From contig JAMXDE010000006.1 in assembly GCA_026770025.1 (NCBI GenBank), forward strand, positions 2,982,001-3,046,000: DNA of 64,000 nucleotides. The letters are read 5' to 3'. Shown here piece by piece: positions 23,301 to 33,381 of the stretch (position 1 is its first letter; each line of letters begins with the position of its first letter). The position numbers and the translations under genes were made by a program. The notes under the pieces are model-generated. The model saw only the letters and a list, made by a program, of their open reading frames with translations, was not told the origin of the DNA and made no database searches. This stretch comes from Craspedostauros australis. Its lineage: Eukaryota > Bacillariophyta > Bacillariophyceae > Mastogloiales > Achnanthaceae.

Positions 23301-24032
23301 AGATGGCCTTGGGTCAGGCGATGATGGGTTTCAATGCTTCTTGTGATCCCTCTCTCTCTCTCTCTCTCTCTCTCGACGCGGCATTTCACCGAATGCCAGC
23401 CAGGGTTCGATCCGCGCAAGGTATCTTTACGCCTTGGTGTCACCATGTGAACACTGGCGGCCTCAAGATCCAGTTGAGCAAGCGGATCACATCAGGAATA
23501 CCCAAACCTGGCACAGACGAAATCCAGAGTTCCTGCGGTTCCAATTGGCGGCGTTCGTCCTCACACCATGCAGTAGCTCGTACGAGTGCATTCTCGTGTG
23601 TTACCACTTGCTACTACTACTCGTACGATGACCGGGACGTGGCGTCTCTCACCAGAGCGCACACGAATGCTGTCGCATGCGCTCCTCCTCCTCCACGCTT
23701 CTGCTCCGACTCGATCTTGGTCGGGTTGGCATGGGATTCGCCACGAGATATGCTCCGTCTTCTCTGTTTTGTTTTTGGTTCGGGCCCTTGCTTCTGCCCA
23801 GGAGTCGAAGGTGTGGGCCATTCCACTCGTACGGCCAGCGAATCAACCGGTTGGATCACGCCTGATGCACCACGGAATGTGTGTCTTTTACTTGTCGCCC
23901 CTGGCCGTGTGCACGCATCAATCTCGCGGAGCATCGGATTCCCACCATGACACCGCGCCCCGTACATCGGGCATGGGGGAAGACACTGTTTGACCTCCTG
24001 GCGCTACGCCGAACGCGCGCTGTCGGTCAGCT
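20321..24032. other. Intergenic, 3.7 kb; no gene supported
   Basis: The right side of the preceding gene (20321-20700) should hold its leader and promoter. ORFs of 143-217 codons occur on both strands (for example 22172-22753 plus and 23297-23950 plus), but they overlap opposing ORFs and show no motif I recognise. A (TC)n run lies at about 23350-23374 and TACTCGTA at 23618. Confidence 0.6.
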
Positions 24033-27000
24033 TCAATGAAGCAAGAAAAGGCAATCTTCCAGCTTGATGGCAGGATTCGGCCGCCGGTCTTGGGTGTCGC
24101 TCTCGCCTCCTGCCTGATCAACGACGCATCGAATGGCCTTCACAACCTCCGGATGACATCTACTGCTTTCTGGACTCGCCCCAGGCTTGGTGCTTCCGTA
24201 CTTGAGCAACAGCTTTGTCGAAATATCGGCCAGTCTCCGAGCTTCCTTCTTGTTTCTGTTCGCCCCTGATCCATGCAACACCACGGCTGCCGCAAGCAAA
24301 ATGCTGTGTAAAGAGGCAAAGATCAATGGTGATCTCGTAACGTGGAATGGGAACGATCCAGCAATTGGAGAGGATCCTGATGTTCCTTCGGTGTGCGACT
24401 GCTGGAGCTGCTGATCGCCCTGTTCCATCTGATCCATGCATTCCAAGCATTGCTGGACGGTCGTCAGGACATCGGCGCGAAGGGCTTCCAGATTGCCCAC
24501 GACGGAACTGCCTCTTTTGCCACTATCGATGTCAGCGTCATCACTGTTGCGCGCACAGTCCGCCCTGTCGCCCGCGTGGTCCTCGCCGGTATGGTTGTTC
24601 CACCACGACAGTACCTCCAGCTGGATTGCGAGGCATTTGTCATATGATTGGTTCGGTTCTTCCTTCTCGAAGATCTTGCGCGTCGTCGTTGAATTGTAGA
24701 TGTGCTCCAGAGTCTCCACCTCCTGCAGGTAGCTCGATTCCAGCATGTACGCCTTGAGTTTCGCCACAATGCCATCGCTGGTCTTCATCGCTGTAGCCAA
24801 GGCGATCGCTATGCTTGTGGAAACACCGCGACGTTCTGTTGCCACGCTACCATCGCGTTGTCCTCTTGTGAACACGTGCTGCAGCAACATCGAAGGTGTC
24901 ACGTCGTCCATGGCATCAATCTTTTCAACCTCGTGGAGATCGTCAGGCTTGGCGTGTGCTCGTACAAACACCGTTTGGGAGACTGCACGTGCGGCGGCCT
25001 CACGAACATCCTGATCATTATCCTGGAGCATCATCGTCAGCAGTGCAAATAATCGCTGTCTCGTTTTGGACATGGCATCGTCTGTGGGCGTTGCGGCCCT
25101 TCCCTCAGCTCCTGTCGATGATGCTCCATTCAAATCACCGATAGTCGCCAACAGTCCGGACATTTGGATTGCGATGACTACGCTGTGGCGACATCTCCAG
25201 TACGAGTCGCCGTTCACAAGCTCGGCACAGCGATCGACGAACGTGCTGAGCCTGGTGGTCTCGCTGTCGGCAGCAGTGGAGATAGTCTCATGGGCGGGAG
25301 GAAGGTCGTGTTCGGCAGCGGATAGAGCAATGGCCATCATTTCAACAGTATTTGCCAGCAAGCGGTAACCATCTGTGCTGCTGAATGCATCGGATGCACT
25401 TTTCCTCCGGCTTGGGACGGAGACTGAATTCTCCACATGTTCCATCGACCTTGCGACATTCCAGATGAGATCTTTGCTCTCGACTCGGCGAGGCTTGGCC
25501 ATCGCATCTTGAGGTCGTGGCTTTTCAGCACCCGAGGCATCCATGATCGCATAAATGCACTCCAGATAGCATCGCGATAAGCGTCGGACCGTTGGCGGAT
25601 GCGGCTGGGTGGATGCTTCATTCGTCACATCTGTACCAGCGCCAATCCCAGTCCCAGTAACATCGATGTTGCTGCTGCTGTTGCCAGCTCCGCGTTTTGA
25701 CTCGTTATGGAGGCACGTCAACAAGGTGCCGGCGATTCTTGATAGGGCGGCAACTCTGGTTTCTGAGGCTGAGAACAGGCTCTGGGCGTCTGCTATGCGT
25801 TGATCCATCGACTTCTTGAATGTCTTGACGGCTGAAAATCTCACATCCAGATCGTCATGTTCGAAGAGGGATCGCATGTGGGCGAGGTGGGCATCGAATG
25901 CGGCCTCTTCCACGATGGCATCAGTAGACCAAAGAACTCGCGAGAGCACTCTGGCATTGAGGGTGCCGACTGTAATTCTGAGCTTGGAGAATCCCACGGA
26001 GTTACCGCAGTCGCGCGCGAGCCATTTCTTTGCGGCTTGCAGTATCACTGGATGATGCTCAGCAGCAACCCTTTCCACCATGTCATCGAGGCAGGCGACA
26101 TATGTCTCCAAACAAGGCGGTGGAACCTCGCGTTCTTCGAAGATGTCAGAATGAAGCAGTCTTTGTCTGCACGACTCTCCATCGAGAAAGTCGGAGCTTA
26201 GCAAACCCCGAATGCCAAGGAGGCTGCCGTGGATATGATTGAAGTCGACCTGCTTTGGGCTGCAGGCTGCGGTACCGATCACATGATCGAGGCACTCGTT
26301 GAAAATGGTGGCGTGGTTGCCAGAGCAAATGTTGGCGAGAGCCCTAGCAGCGGCTGCTCTGACAGAAAAATCTCTATTCTGCAAGCACCGTTGGACCAAA
26401 GGGATGAACGAGCTGATGTGCCCAGATGCAAGCGTCCCAGACGCAGCTACAGATTGCACTCGCGACAGCAGCAGTAGAATAGGGTGAATCTGCTTCTCGA
26501 CGCTGTCAAATAGGTCCACCGTAGCTTGCGAACTTGATGCAACGCCCGAACGCAGCATGGATTTGAGGAATGGAAGCAGCGCGGGATAGCGACGGGCCAA
26601 TTCTGATACGGTGATGGCGTTGCTGCTGGTCGTGTCCTTGTTGGATGCGTTCTTGTCGGGGTCGATGGAACGGAGCATCGCGGCTGCGAACACCATGGTC
26701 GAGGAGTTGCGCACCGCCCAGGCCAGGTCGTTGTACCCCAACAGCGATGCAACGACGGCGTCACCGATCATGAGCCGCACTTCGTTCGCTAGCGGTGCAT
26801 CGAGGAGAATCAGCCTCAGCACGTTCATGGCGTGCACCCGCGTCTGTGCGCTGGAAGTCTCCTCGGAACGCCCCTCGTGAAACACATCGTCATGCTTCAG
26901 AAAGCTGAACGCGCCGTCCAGTTGCCCCACGTCGATGTCGAGCCGGGAGAGCGACAGCTTCACCGAATCGGGTGAGGGCAACGTGAACTTGAGGAGCTGC

Positions 27001-30000
27001 TTCAATGAAGTCTGGCAAAGACCCGCAGATGATGCGGGTGCTGAGAGTGACACGCTCGCCCGCATGATGGCAAGGAAGCCAAGGCCGTATCCTGTGCTGC
27101 GGCGCAAGGTCGAATCTCGAACTTTGTCCGATTCCGATATCTCGTCGAAGAGCCGGTCGATCCACTGCCTGAGGAGATCCTTTGCGTCATCGCCGAGCCG
27201 GCCTGATATGCATGCTGTCGCAATCTGCTGCAAGGCATCGTGCGCCGCAAAAGCTGCACCGGCATGCTTCAGCGACGCGAGTGTATTGATGAGCAGTATG
27301 CCAACGTCGTTGATGACCTTCGTGGATGCCACGTACTCTTCGACGGATATTGTAGCTGCCACCGCCGCGCAAGCCTCTTTCGTGAGCAACCACGACCCGA
27401 CGACGACCCGTTGAAATGCGAGCCTTCGGATCAACTCGGCATCATCGGAGATTTGGACGGATGTGAACGTTCCATTTGCCCCGATGGCGCCGGTGTTCAC
27501 ATTCAGAGGAGTACCTGCTGTCGCTCCTGATCCCGGCGGTGGCATGCCATCAAATGCCAAGTCGTCGTCATCATCAAGCCCTTCAAGGCTGGCACCTGCG
27601 TGAATGTCTGCTACGATGGACAGCGACATCTTCAGCGCCTTGCCCAGTTCCGTAAGGAGTCTGCTGTACGTATCATCGGAAATGACCTGAAGATCGGCAG
27701 CACCCCGTCTCGACTTTAATGACGGAATTTGTTCGATGCAAAGCCTGATGCCATGAATAACACCATGCGCGAGTGGGAGATCCCTTCCATCTCGATCCGC
27801 GGACCCACTGAACAGGGCATGCAGATGAGTCTTCGTTTCCGCCAGTCTCTGAGTCAGCAGACCAAGAAGCATGTCGAAGAATGAGGTCCTTTCGATGCCA
27901 GCGGGCCGCAATAAGAACAGAAATACCAACATCCTTGCACCTGTGTCCGCCTCTCTTTGCCTTGGGGATGATGCCAGGTAGATGGCTCGCTTTGCTATGA
28001 TTTGCCTTGATGCCGCTGACGCGTACTCGGCTGGAAATTCAATGCCGTGCTCATTGGCTGCATGGACCAATCTCGAAAGTGTTCGAAATGCCAGGGATCG
28101 AATTGCATCCCAGTCCGACTGCAGAAGTCCGAATGCAACAGCGATGGTCGAAGCATCGCCAACCACCACCTGCAAGATGCGATGGGCGGTCCTCGTCTCA
28201 ATTGCAGAGCGTCTGCGCTTGAAGATTGAGCTGTTCTTCGCGGCAGACTTCTCGTTGCTCAGGCTCTGATCCTGCGTCGCGAATCCAAGGATGCATGCAA
28301 GGAATGACAAGCAGGATGATTCCTTCTCCATGATGGTGCCTGGGTACGCGTGTTGACGGATCAAGAAGTCATGAATCAAATCATTGGTCACGAAGCCATA
28401 CAGTCCCTCGAGGATGCTCGTTTCGTCTTGGTCGGTGTTTGGGGTAGGAGCGGGAGGAGAAGGATTGGCAGCGGTAGTGGCGGAACGCGCTCCAGCAGAA
28501 ATGCACCGACCCTCATCTTGCATGTACCTCTCTAGAAAGCCACACAAGCATTGCAGGATGTTGTTGATGTAGTCCTTGCTTTCAGTCGATCGCAGTGAGC
28601 TGGGCAACGCCACTTTCCAAAGCCGCGCTTCATCTGCGATGGACAATCGCAAAGCCGGTAGCGCTTGGCAAGCGGCGATTCGGACAGCTTCGTTGCAATG
28701 CACCATCGCCATCTCGACCTGATTGTGTGATAAGTTCGCAGCGATGGATTGTGCAAAGACCTCATCCGCGGCTTTCTGCGCATGCACTTGCCGAATGGTC
28801 TCGAGCTTCGCCCACAGCAATCGATGTCGAAGTTCATCGTGGGATGTCCGTTGGACGTGATGATCGTTCGCTTCGATGGCCGAAAGCATGGACGCGAATG
28901 CTGCCGAAGTCCTCGGTCGCAGCACTTTGCTGCGCTTCATGTAATCCGCTAATCTCGGTATGCAAAAGGAAGAAACTTGCTTTCGTCGGCTGAGAATGGG
29001 ATCAAGCAGCGCTCGGACAAGTGATTCAATCCAGAATCCCGTCCATCGATGGAAGGCGTGATCGTCATTATCATTGGACTTGTCTGATTTAGTTGCAGCT
29101 TGCGTAGTGGCGTTCTTGATGCCTTGGTGGAGTTGGGTCCACAGATGGTTGAGGATGCTGATCCAAAGATCCGCTATCGCACCCGTATTGCCACCACGAT
29201 CGCCAATACCATCCAACAAGGTTTCGGGGTGAATCGTGAGGTCGTGCGACTGTGATGGCTCGACGACGTTGACCTTGGGCAGCAGGGCCTCCAACGCCAG
29301 GTAGCGCCCCTTGCGATGGGCCGGCTGTTCCACAACGCGCAGCGTCAGCGATTTGAGCGCAGCGTCGTCGAGATATGATATCAGCGCCGCGAAAAGTCCC
29401 GGCAGCATCGTGCCTATCTTCCGCATCGGCGGATTTTCCCATTCGTGCATGACGATGTCGAGAGTTTCATCGATCAACACTGGCGCTGCTGAGAATGCGA
29501 CCGATTGCGGGTCGGCAGGCGTTTTGGTGATCGACTTGTAGCGGTTCAGCACGCCTGACAATGCGCTGAGGGCACCGAAACGGACTGCGGGATCCGAAGC
29601 GCTGTGCTTGGTTGTGATGATGTGACGCCACACTTTTTCCAGGAGCGTGGTTCGAACATCCTGTTCGCCATGATGAACGGTGATTTGCGTGCACAGAACT
29701 TGCGACGTCAGGCTGCCCACGAGACCTTGAATGAGCGAAAGATGAGCCTGCAGCGGCAGGTGGTTGAAGTCCGATTCGATTGTTGAATCTCCGGAGGACC
29801 GATCCAGTTGGTCCAGCAGGTCCGTGGCGGTGCTGCAGGGGTCAGCTGATGATTTCAAAATGAGCTTGGCGTACGCAATGCCGACGATCTTGTGCTCAAA
29901 CTGGATCATGGGACAGGACATGAGCGAGAGCAAAAATCGCTTGATCTGTCCCAACAGCGATGGCTGTGGAAGGGACGAGCGATCCTGCTGTCCCATCTTC

Positions 30001-30869
30001 CCTTCCTTGCTGCCACCACTGCTGCTACTGCTGCTGCTGCCCGACAGCGAGATCTTGATCATCTCCGCTATCTTCAAACCATCCTTCATGAACGTTTGGT
30101 CACCATCGAGCTGCGCCTGGTCGAACTCTCCCAAGTACCGCCGCAGCTTGGCCGCGTGGAGGTATTGGAACAGGTCCTGCTGCCCTTGGGGTTTCTGCAG
30201 CATCTTTGCCATGGGCTCGTACGTGACGATGATCTCCAGCGCGTCCATCGGCGAATCCCAGCACGGACCAGTTTCGGCGGAGTTCCACAAGGAGCGAAGA
30301 ACGTCATTGCGGATGTTGAGATCTGTCATCCCGGTTCCGCCGCCCGCAATGAAATCGGCAAGCGTCGAAAGGTTCGTCTGGATGGCCCGGCGCAGCGGAA
30401 GCGGCGTCTGATGCGAGAAGGACCACTCCAGCTGCAAGCGGTAGATCGCGCACAAATCCTGATGCGTTGCGAAGTGCGACAGCGTCCCTCTCTTTTGATG
30501 CAGCAGGAGCTGATTCTTGAACTGCTGCAGATGCTTGAGCTGCTCCTTGATCGCCGCGGAATGCCTCAAGTTCCAGCAGAGCGTTGTGCAGGCCGATGTT
30601 GCAGGGATCTGCGACGGATCGCTGAGGCCCTCGATGGCAGACAGGATCCGCAGTGCGGCCGTCAAGCTCTCCTCATGCATCCAGTCGTCACTGACTTCCG
30701 CAGATCCATGCCGTTGATCCTGTTGATGCCGTTCTCCACCCTGCGCGTCATCGATCCTGCTGCTGCCGTCAAGCTGCCGTCGGAAGCAATGGTGGATCGG
30801 CCCATCATGAGGGAACGCAACCGGTTGCGACGATTTCAGAGACTTCGACTGCGTCTTTCCTTTGCCCAT
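24033..30869 (-). CDS. THADA/TRM732-like protein with DUF2428, 2278 aa
   Basis: This very long, intronless frame encodes an alpha-helical, HEAT/ARM-like repeat protein. The region about residues 1150-1450 matches the DUF2428 core of THADA and yeast Trm732. It has LRRSTGYGLGFLAIMRAS (~1240), then NDLAWAVRNSSTMVFAAAM (~1383), then a tyrosine/proline step (RYPALLPFLKSML). Trm732 partners the methyltransferase Trm7 (FTSJ1 in animals) for 2'-O-methylation of residue 32 in some tRNA anticodon loops; THADA is also linked to ER calcium handling in animals. Human THADA is a little under 2000 residues, so this protein is longer, with added Ser/Gly/Asp-rich linkers (near 285-300 and 1690-1720). The start MGKGKTQSKS is basic with no signal peptide, fitting the cytosol. 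It is transcribed divergently from the small heat shock gene. Confidence 0.85.
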   Translation of the reverse strand: MGKGKTQSKSLKSSQPVAFPHDGPIHHCFRRQLDGSSRIDDAQGGERHQQDQRHGSAEVSDDWMHEESLTAALRILSAIEGLSDPSQIPATSACTTLCWNLRHSAAIKEQLKHLQQFKNQLLLHQKRGTLSHFATHQDLCAIYRLQLEWSFSHQTPLPLRRAIQTNLSTLADFIAGGGTGMTDLNIRNDVLRSLWNSAETGPCWDSPMDALEIIVTYEPMAKMLQKPQGQQDLFQYLHAAKLRRYLGEFDQAQLDGDQTFMKDGLKIAEMIKISLSGSSSSSSSGGSKEGKMGQQDRSSLPQPSLLGQIKRFLLSLMSCPMIQFEHKIVGIAYAKLILKSSADPCSTATDLLDQLDRSSGDSTIESDFNHLPLQAHLSLIQGLVGSLTSQVLCTQITVHHGEQDVRTTLLEKVWRHIITTKHSASDPAVRFGALSALSGVLNRYKSITKTPADPQSVAFSAAPVLIDETLDIVMHEWENPPMRKIGTMLPGLFAALISYLDDAALKSLTLRVVEQPAHRKGRYLALEALLPKVNVVEPSQSHDLTIHPETLLDGIGDRGGNTGAIADLWISILNHLWTQLHQGIKNATTQAATKSDKSNDNDDHAFHRWTGFWIESLVRALLDPILSRRKQVSSFCIPRLADYMKRSKVLRPRTSAAFASMLSAIEANDHHVQRTSHDELRHRLLWAKLETIRQVHAQKAADEVFAQSIAANLSHNQVEMAMVHCNEAVRIAACQALPALRLSIADEARLWKVALPSSLRSTESKDYINNILQCLCGFLERYMQDEGRCISAGARSATTAANPSPPAPTPNTDQDETSILEGLYGFVTNDLIHDFLIRQHAYPGTIMEKESSCLSFLACILGFATQDQSLSNEKSAAKNSSIFKRRRSAIETRTAHRILQVVVGDASTIAVAFGLLQSDWDAIRSLAFRTLSRLVHAANEHGIEFPAEYASAASRQIIAKRAIYLASSPRQREADTGARMLVFLFLLRPAGIERTSFFDMLLGLLTQRLAETKTHLHALFSGSADRDGRDLPLAHGVIHGIRLCIEQIPSLKSRRGAADLQVISDDTYSRLLTELGKALKMSLSIVADIHAGASLEGLDDDDDLAFDGMPPPGSGATAGTPLNVNTGAIGANGTFTSVQISDDAELIRRLAFQRVVVGSWLLTKEACAAVAATISVEEYVASTKVINDVGILLINTLASLKHAGAAFAAHDALQQIATACISGRLGDDAKDLLRQWIDRLFDEISESDKVRDSTLRRSTGYGLGFLAIMRASVSLSAPASSAGLCQTSLKQLLKFTLPSPDSVKLSLSRLDIDVGQLDGAFSFLKHDDVFHEGRSEETSSAQTRVHAMNVLRLILLDAPLANEVRLMIGDAVVASLLGYNDLAWAVRNSSTMVFAAAMLRSIDPDKNASNKDTTSSNAITVSELARRYPALLPFLKSMLRSGVASSSQATVDLFDSVEKQIHPILLLLSRVQSVAASGTLASGHISSFIPLVQRCLQNRDFSVRAAAARALANICSGNHATIFNECLDHVIGTAACSPKQVDFNHIHGSLLGIRGLLSSDFLDGESCRQRLLHSDIFEEREVPPPCLETYVACLDDMVERVAAEHHPVILQAAKKWLARDCGNSVGFSKLRITVGTLNARVLSRVLWSTDAIVEEAAFDAHLAHMRSLFEHDDLDVRFSAVKTFKKSMDQRIADAQSLFSASETRVAALSRIAGTLLTCLHNESKRGAGNSSSNIDVTGTGIGAGTDVTNEASTQPHPPTVRRLSRCYLECIYAIMDASGAEKPRPQDAMAKPRRVESKDLIWNVARSMEHVENSVSVPSRRKSASDAFSSTDGYRLLANTVEMMAIALSAAEHDLPPAHETISTAADSETTRLSTFVDRCAELVNGDSYWRCRHSVVIAIQMSGLLATIGDLNGASSTGAEGRAATPTDDAMSKTRQRLFALLTMMLQDNDQDVREAAARAVSQTVFVRAHAKPDDLHEVEKIDAMDDVTPSMLLQHVFTRGQRDGSVATERRGVSTSIAIALATAMKTSDGIVAKLKAYMLESSYLQEVETLEHIYNSTTTRKIFEKEEPNQSYDKCLAIQLEVLSWWNNHTGEDHAGDRADCARNSDDADIDSGKRGSSVVGNLEALRADVLTTVQQCLECMDQMEQGDQQLQQSHTEGTSGSSPIAGSFPFHVTRSPLIFASLHSILLAAAVVLHGSGANRNKKEARRLADISTKLLLKYGSTKPGASPESSRCHPEVVKAIRCVVDQAGGESDTQDRRPNPAIKLEDCLFLLH

Positions 30870-31531
30870 CTTGATGCTTCTTTTGGGAGCGAATGCAAAC
30901 GCAAATGCAACTGATCGTGTTGGTATGCATTGCTTAGTGTTGAACTATGATACGAGTATAGCTCGTACCTGCCATCAGCAAGAGGACTCTGTGCCTCCGT
31001 TCGTCTCTTCCTCATTGGTTTGTTCGCTTCTCCTCAGTGTTGCGATCCTCCGATCCACGCTCACGTTCGCAGATTGCGTGAGAAGCGCGAGACACGATTT
31101 CTGTGTGATTTCCACAATTTCGGTGGACGTCCTCAGTTGACATTAACTAAGTACCATGCAACAACCACGATTCGTAATAGTCGATTGAGTCAAAGAGTCA
31201 ATTCATCGAAACTCTTCCATTCTCTTCTTTGGATCACCATCGATGCGAAAAGAAGATGAGGCGCATGTTTCACACATTTCTGTCCCTCACTTTTTGTGTG
31301 GAAAATGCCGTTGTTGTTGCTTGTTGTTTGGCAGGAGTACACCAGGCCCAGCGCACCAACACACCAACACACCAACACACCAACAAAGCAACGCAGAAGC
31401 GAAGATGCAATCGTCAACTCCTCCTTCCTCTCACAATTCCAAACTCAAACAATATTCACAACCACAACAGCAAACAACAAGCAGCAAGCAACAAATCGCA
31501 AACGCAAGCAAAAACAGAAAAGGAAACAACC
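30870..31531. promoter_or_regulatory. 662-bp divergent promoter region
   Basis: It lies between the start codons of the THADA-like gene (minus) and the small heat shock gene (plus), so it should hold both promoters and leaders. TACGAGTA, the complement of TACTCGTA, is at 30951-30958. A short CAACACAC tandem array (about 31355-31386) and a CAA-rich stretch make up the probable leader of the heat shock gene. I found no perfect heat shock element; TTC/GAA triplets near 31202-31225 are wrongly spaced. Confidence 0.55.
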
Positions 31532-32239
31532 ATGATTTTCGTGATGCACCAACACCCATCCCATCCCTTCCTCCGTCCACACTCGCCTTGCATGAAGGGA
31601 GCTCAACCATGCTCCTCCCCATGCACATCCAAGATCGATGTCCCTTCCATCAAGATCACCGATGGCGGTAGTGGCAGTGACAGCGATGGCAACTTCGTCA
31701 TCGCTCTTGATGTTCCTGGATACCATTTGAACAACATCGACATCTCATTGAAGCCGGATGACCATGTGGATGCGATGGTGCTGGAGATCAAAGGAAAGCG
31801 AGACAACCGTGTGTACTCTGCATCATTCGAGAAGAGATTCCGCCTGCGTGATTCTCGATTGGACATGGAGAAGGTGGACGCCGAGCTGTTGGATGGGCTG
31901 TTGACCATCACGCTGCCAAAGAAGCATCCGGGCAAAGATGGCGGTCGTCGTGTCATCCCCATTCGCGATGGTGCCTCCAGCAGTACTCCGAGCAGCGTCA
32001 CAGGTGATGGCTTGGCTGTCGCCGAAGCCGAAACGGCAAGAGAGACGCAAGCGGGACAGCTACATTTGGCGGCACACACCGACACAACCAAGGTCGAAGT
32101 GGAAGATGTGAACGAAGATGTGAACAAAGAAGAAGCAGATGAGGAGGATGTTGTTGATCGTGCCACCAACATGGATGACGATCACACCAGCGACGACAAT
32201 GGTACTGATGATTCCGAATGGGAGAAGTTCGAAGCTTAG
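31532..32239 (+). CDS. Small heat shock protein (HSP20/alpha-crystallin), 235 aa, acidic tail
   Basis: This is an ATP-independent holdase that binds unfolding proteins. The frame is open from 31229, but the preceding Thr/His/Asn-rich part is read from the CA-rich leader. ATG 31532 (MIFVMHQHPS) is the likely start. The alpha-crystallin domain spans about residues 50-130. Its strands include GNFVIALDVPGY, VLEIKGKR and SASFEKRFRLRD, and it ends in the diagnostic DAELLDGLLTITLP. The oligomer-anchoring motif VIPI sits at 141-144. Unusually, the protein continues for about 90 residues. The last ~50 are strongly acidic (VEDVNEDVNKEEADEED, then DDSEWEKFEA), whereas most HSP20 proteins stop soon after the IxI motif. 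There is no targeting signal; the Cys/His/Pro-rich start is of unknown role. Confidence 0.88.
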   Translation: MIFVMHQHPSHPFLRPHSPCMKGAQPCSSPCTSKIDVPSIKITDGGSGSDSDGNFVIALDVPGYHLNNIDISLKPDDHVDAMVLEIKGKRDNRVYSASFEKRFRLRDSRLDMEKVDAELLDGLLTITLPKKHPGKDGGRRVIPIRDGASSSTPSSVTGDGLAVAEAETARETQAGQLHLAAHTDTTKVEVEDVNEDVNKEEADEEDVVDRATNMDDDHTSDDNGTDDSEWEKFEA

Positions 32240-33381
32240 GAAACGGATCCAGAATGGACAGGCGCGGATCATACTCGTAGTTGCAGTCAGGAAGTATCGA
32301 ACCTTGGTGTCGTGACTGGCATGGAAAAGTAGAGATAATCACTCATGCCATTCCATTAGAAATATGATTGATTGCTCAACTAGAATGACGAGTCCTCTGC
32401 TCCCCTTGATACTGTAGATATTCAATGTGCGCATGATGCATCATCATGAATGTTCTGGAAATCGCAGGTACCAGCATCGTTGCGGTCGTCTTTGGCAGCG
32501 CCGATGCACTCCGATGAGACGGCGACAATACTGGCATGGTTGACGAGGCCAAGCAGTAGTGTCGAGAGGGTGCAACGGCCAGCTTGAGTCGTGTAGTGCT
32601 TCCAATCGATGCATTGAGGCAGGTCGTTACTACAGAATGATTTTCGTCGTCGTCGTCGTCGTTGTTGATGGCGATGTTTCTGTTTCCAGCAGGATACTTG
32701 CACTCGCATGCAACATCAACATCGTGTTGTGCACGTCCATCCATGCCAAAGGATTACGACGACGACGATAGCAACAACGGTGTTGACGACGACGATACTC
32801 CACTTTTGATGGTTCTGGGTACAAGTAGTCGTGCGATCTACTCGTATGTGCGTGCGAAGCGAAAGACTGGCGTGCCGCGTATAGCCTGCAGAGGATATCC
32901 CAACGTAGCTCGGAGTATACCGTAATAGTACGAGTGCACTTGCTGTTGAATTGCCACGCTGTTGAGCAATCTGCACGATCACAAGAGAGAGCAGTGGAGC
33001 ATGGGTAATGCAATGTTTTGGAGGGGTGAGGACCAACGGACGAATGTGTATCATGTGGGGATCAACGCTTCTTGGACAGGTCGATACTCTTGCACTGATG
33101 AAGAGACGTTGTGTCCTTGTGGAGCGCAAACAGCCAGCTCAAAGAGAAACGGAGAATTGCTGTTGATTGTTAACTTGCTCGTACACGTTGATTGCTATTC
33201 TACTTACACAAATATTACTGTTCGCATGCCCGTCTTTGGGTGATTCGTGCAGGGTGCATGGTATGCTACATGCTGGTATTGGTACATTGGAGAGCGTCGG
33301 TCGCATGGTCACGGACATTGCTGATGGGAAGAACGAGATTGTATCGTGCAACGTTGTGGCTGTTCCACGCGACTTGGCTCC
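32240..33381. other. Intergenic, 1.1 kb, between convergent genes
   Basis: It holds the 3' flanks of the small heat shock gene and the membrane protein gene. TACTCGTA occurs at 32272 and 32839. A GTCGTCGTC run near 32646 reads as coding in several frames, but no gene is supported. Confidence 0.6.

Noticed and set aside
23395-23420. tRNA B-box-like sequence GGTTCGATCC
   Set aside because: The flanking bases do not form a T stem, and no A box or acceptor stem is found at the right distance.
29892-30914. 340-codon plus-strand ORF
   Set aside because: It is antisense to the start of the THADA-like gene, with Leu/Arg-rich shadow composition and no domain.
31190-31230. Heat shock element upstream of the small heat shock gene
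   Set aside because: TTC and GAA triplets are present, but their spacing does not fit the alternating five-base pattern.
31229-31531. Upstream part of the small heat shock frame
   Set aside because: It translates CA repeats and a CAA-rich leader; the core and a good start follow at 31532.
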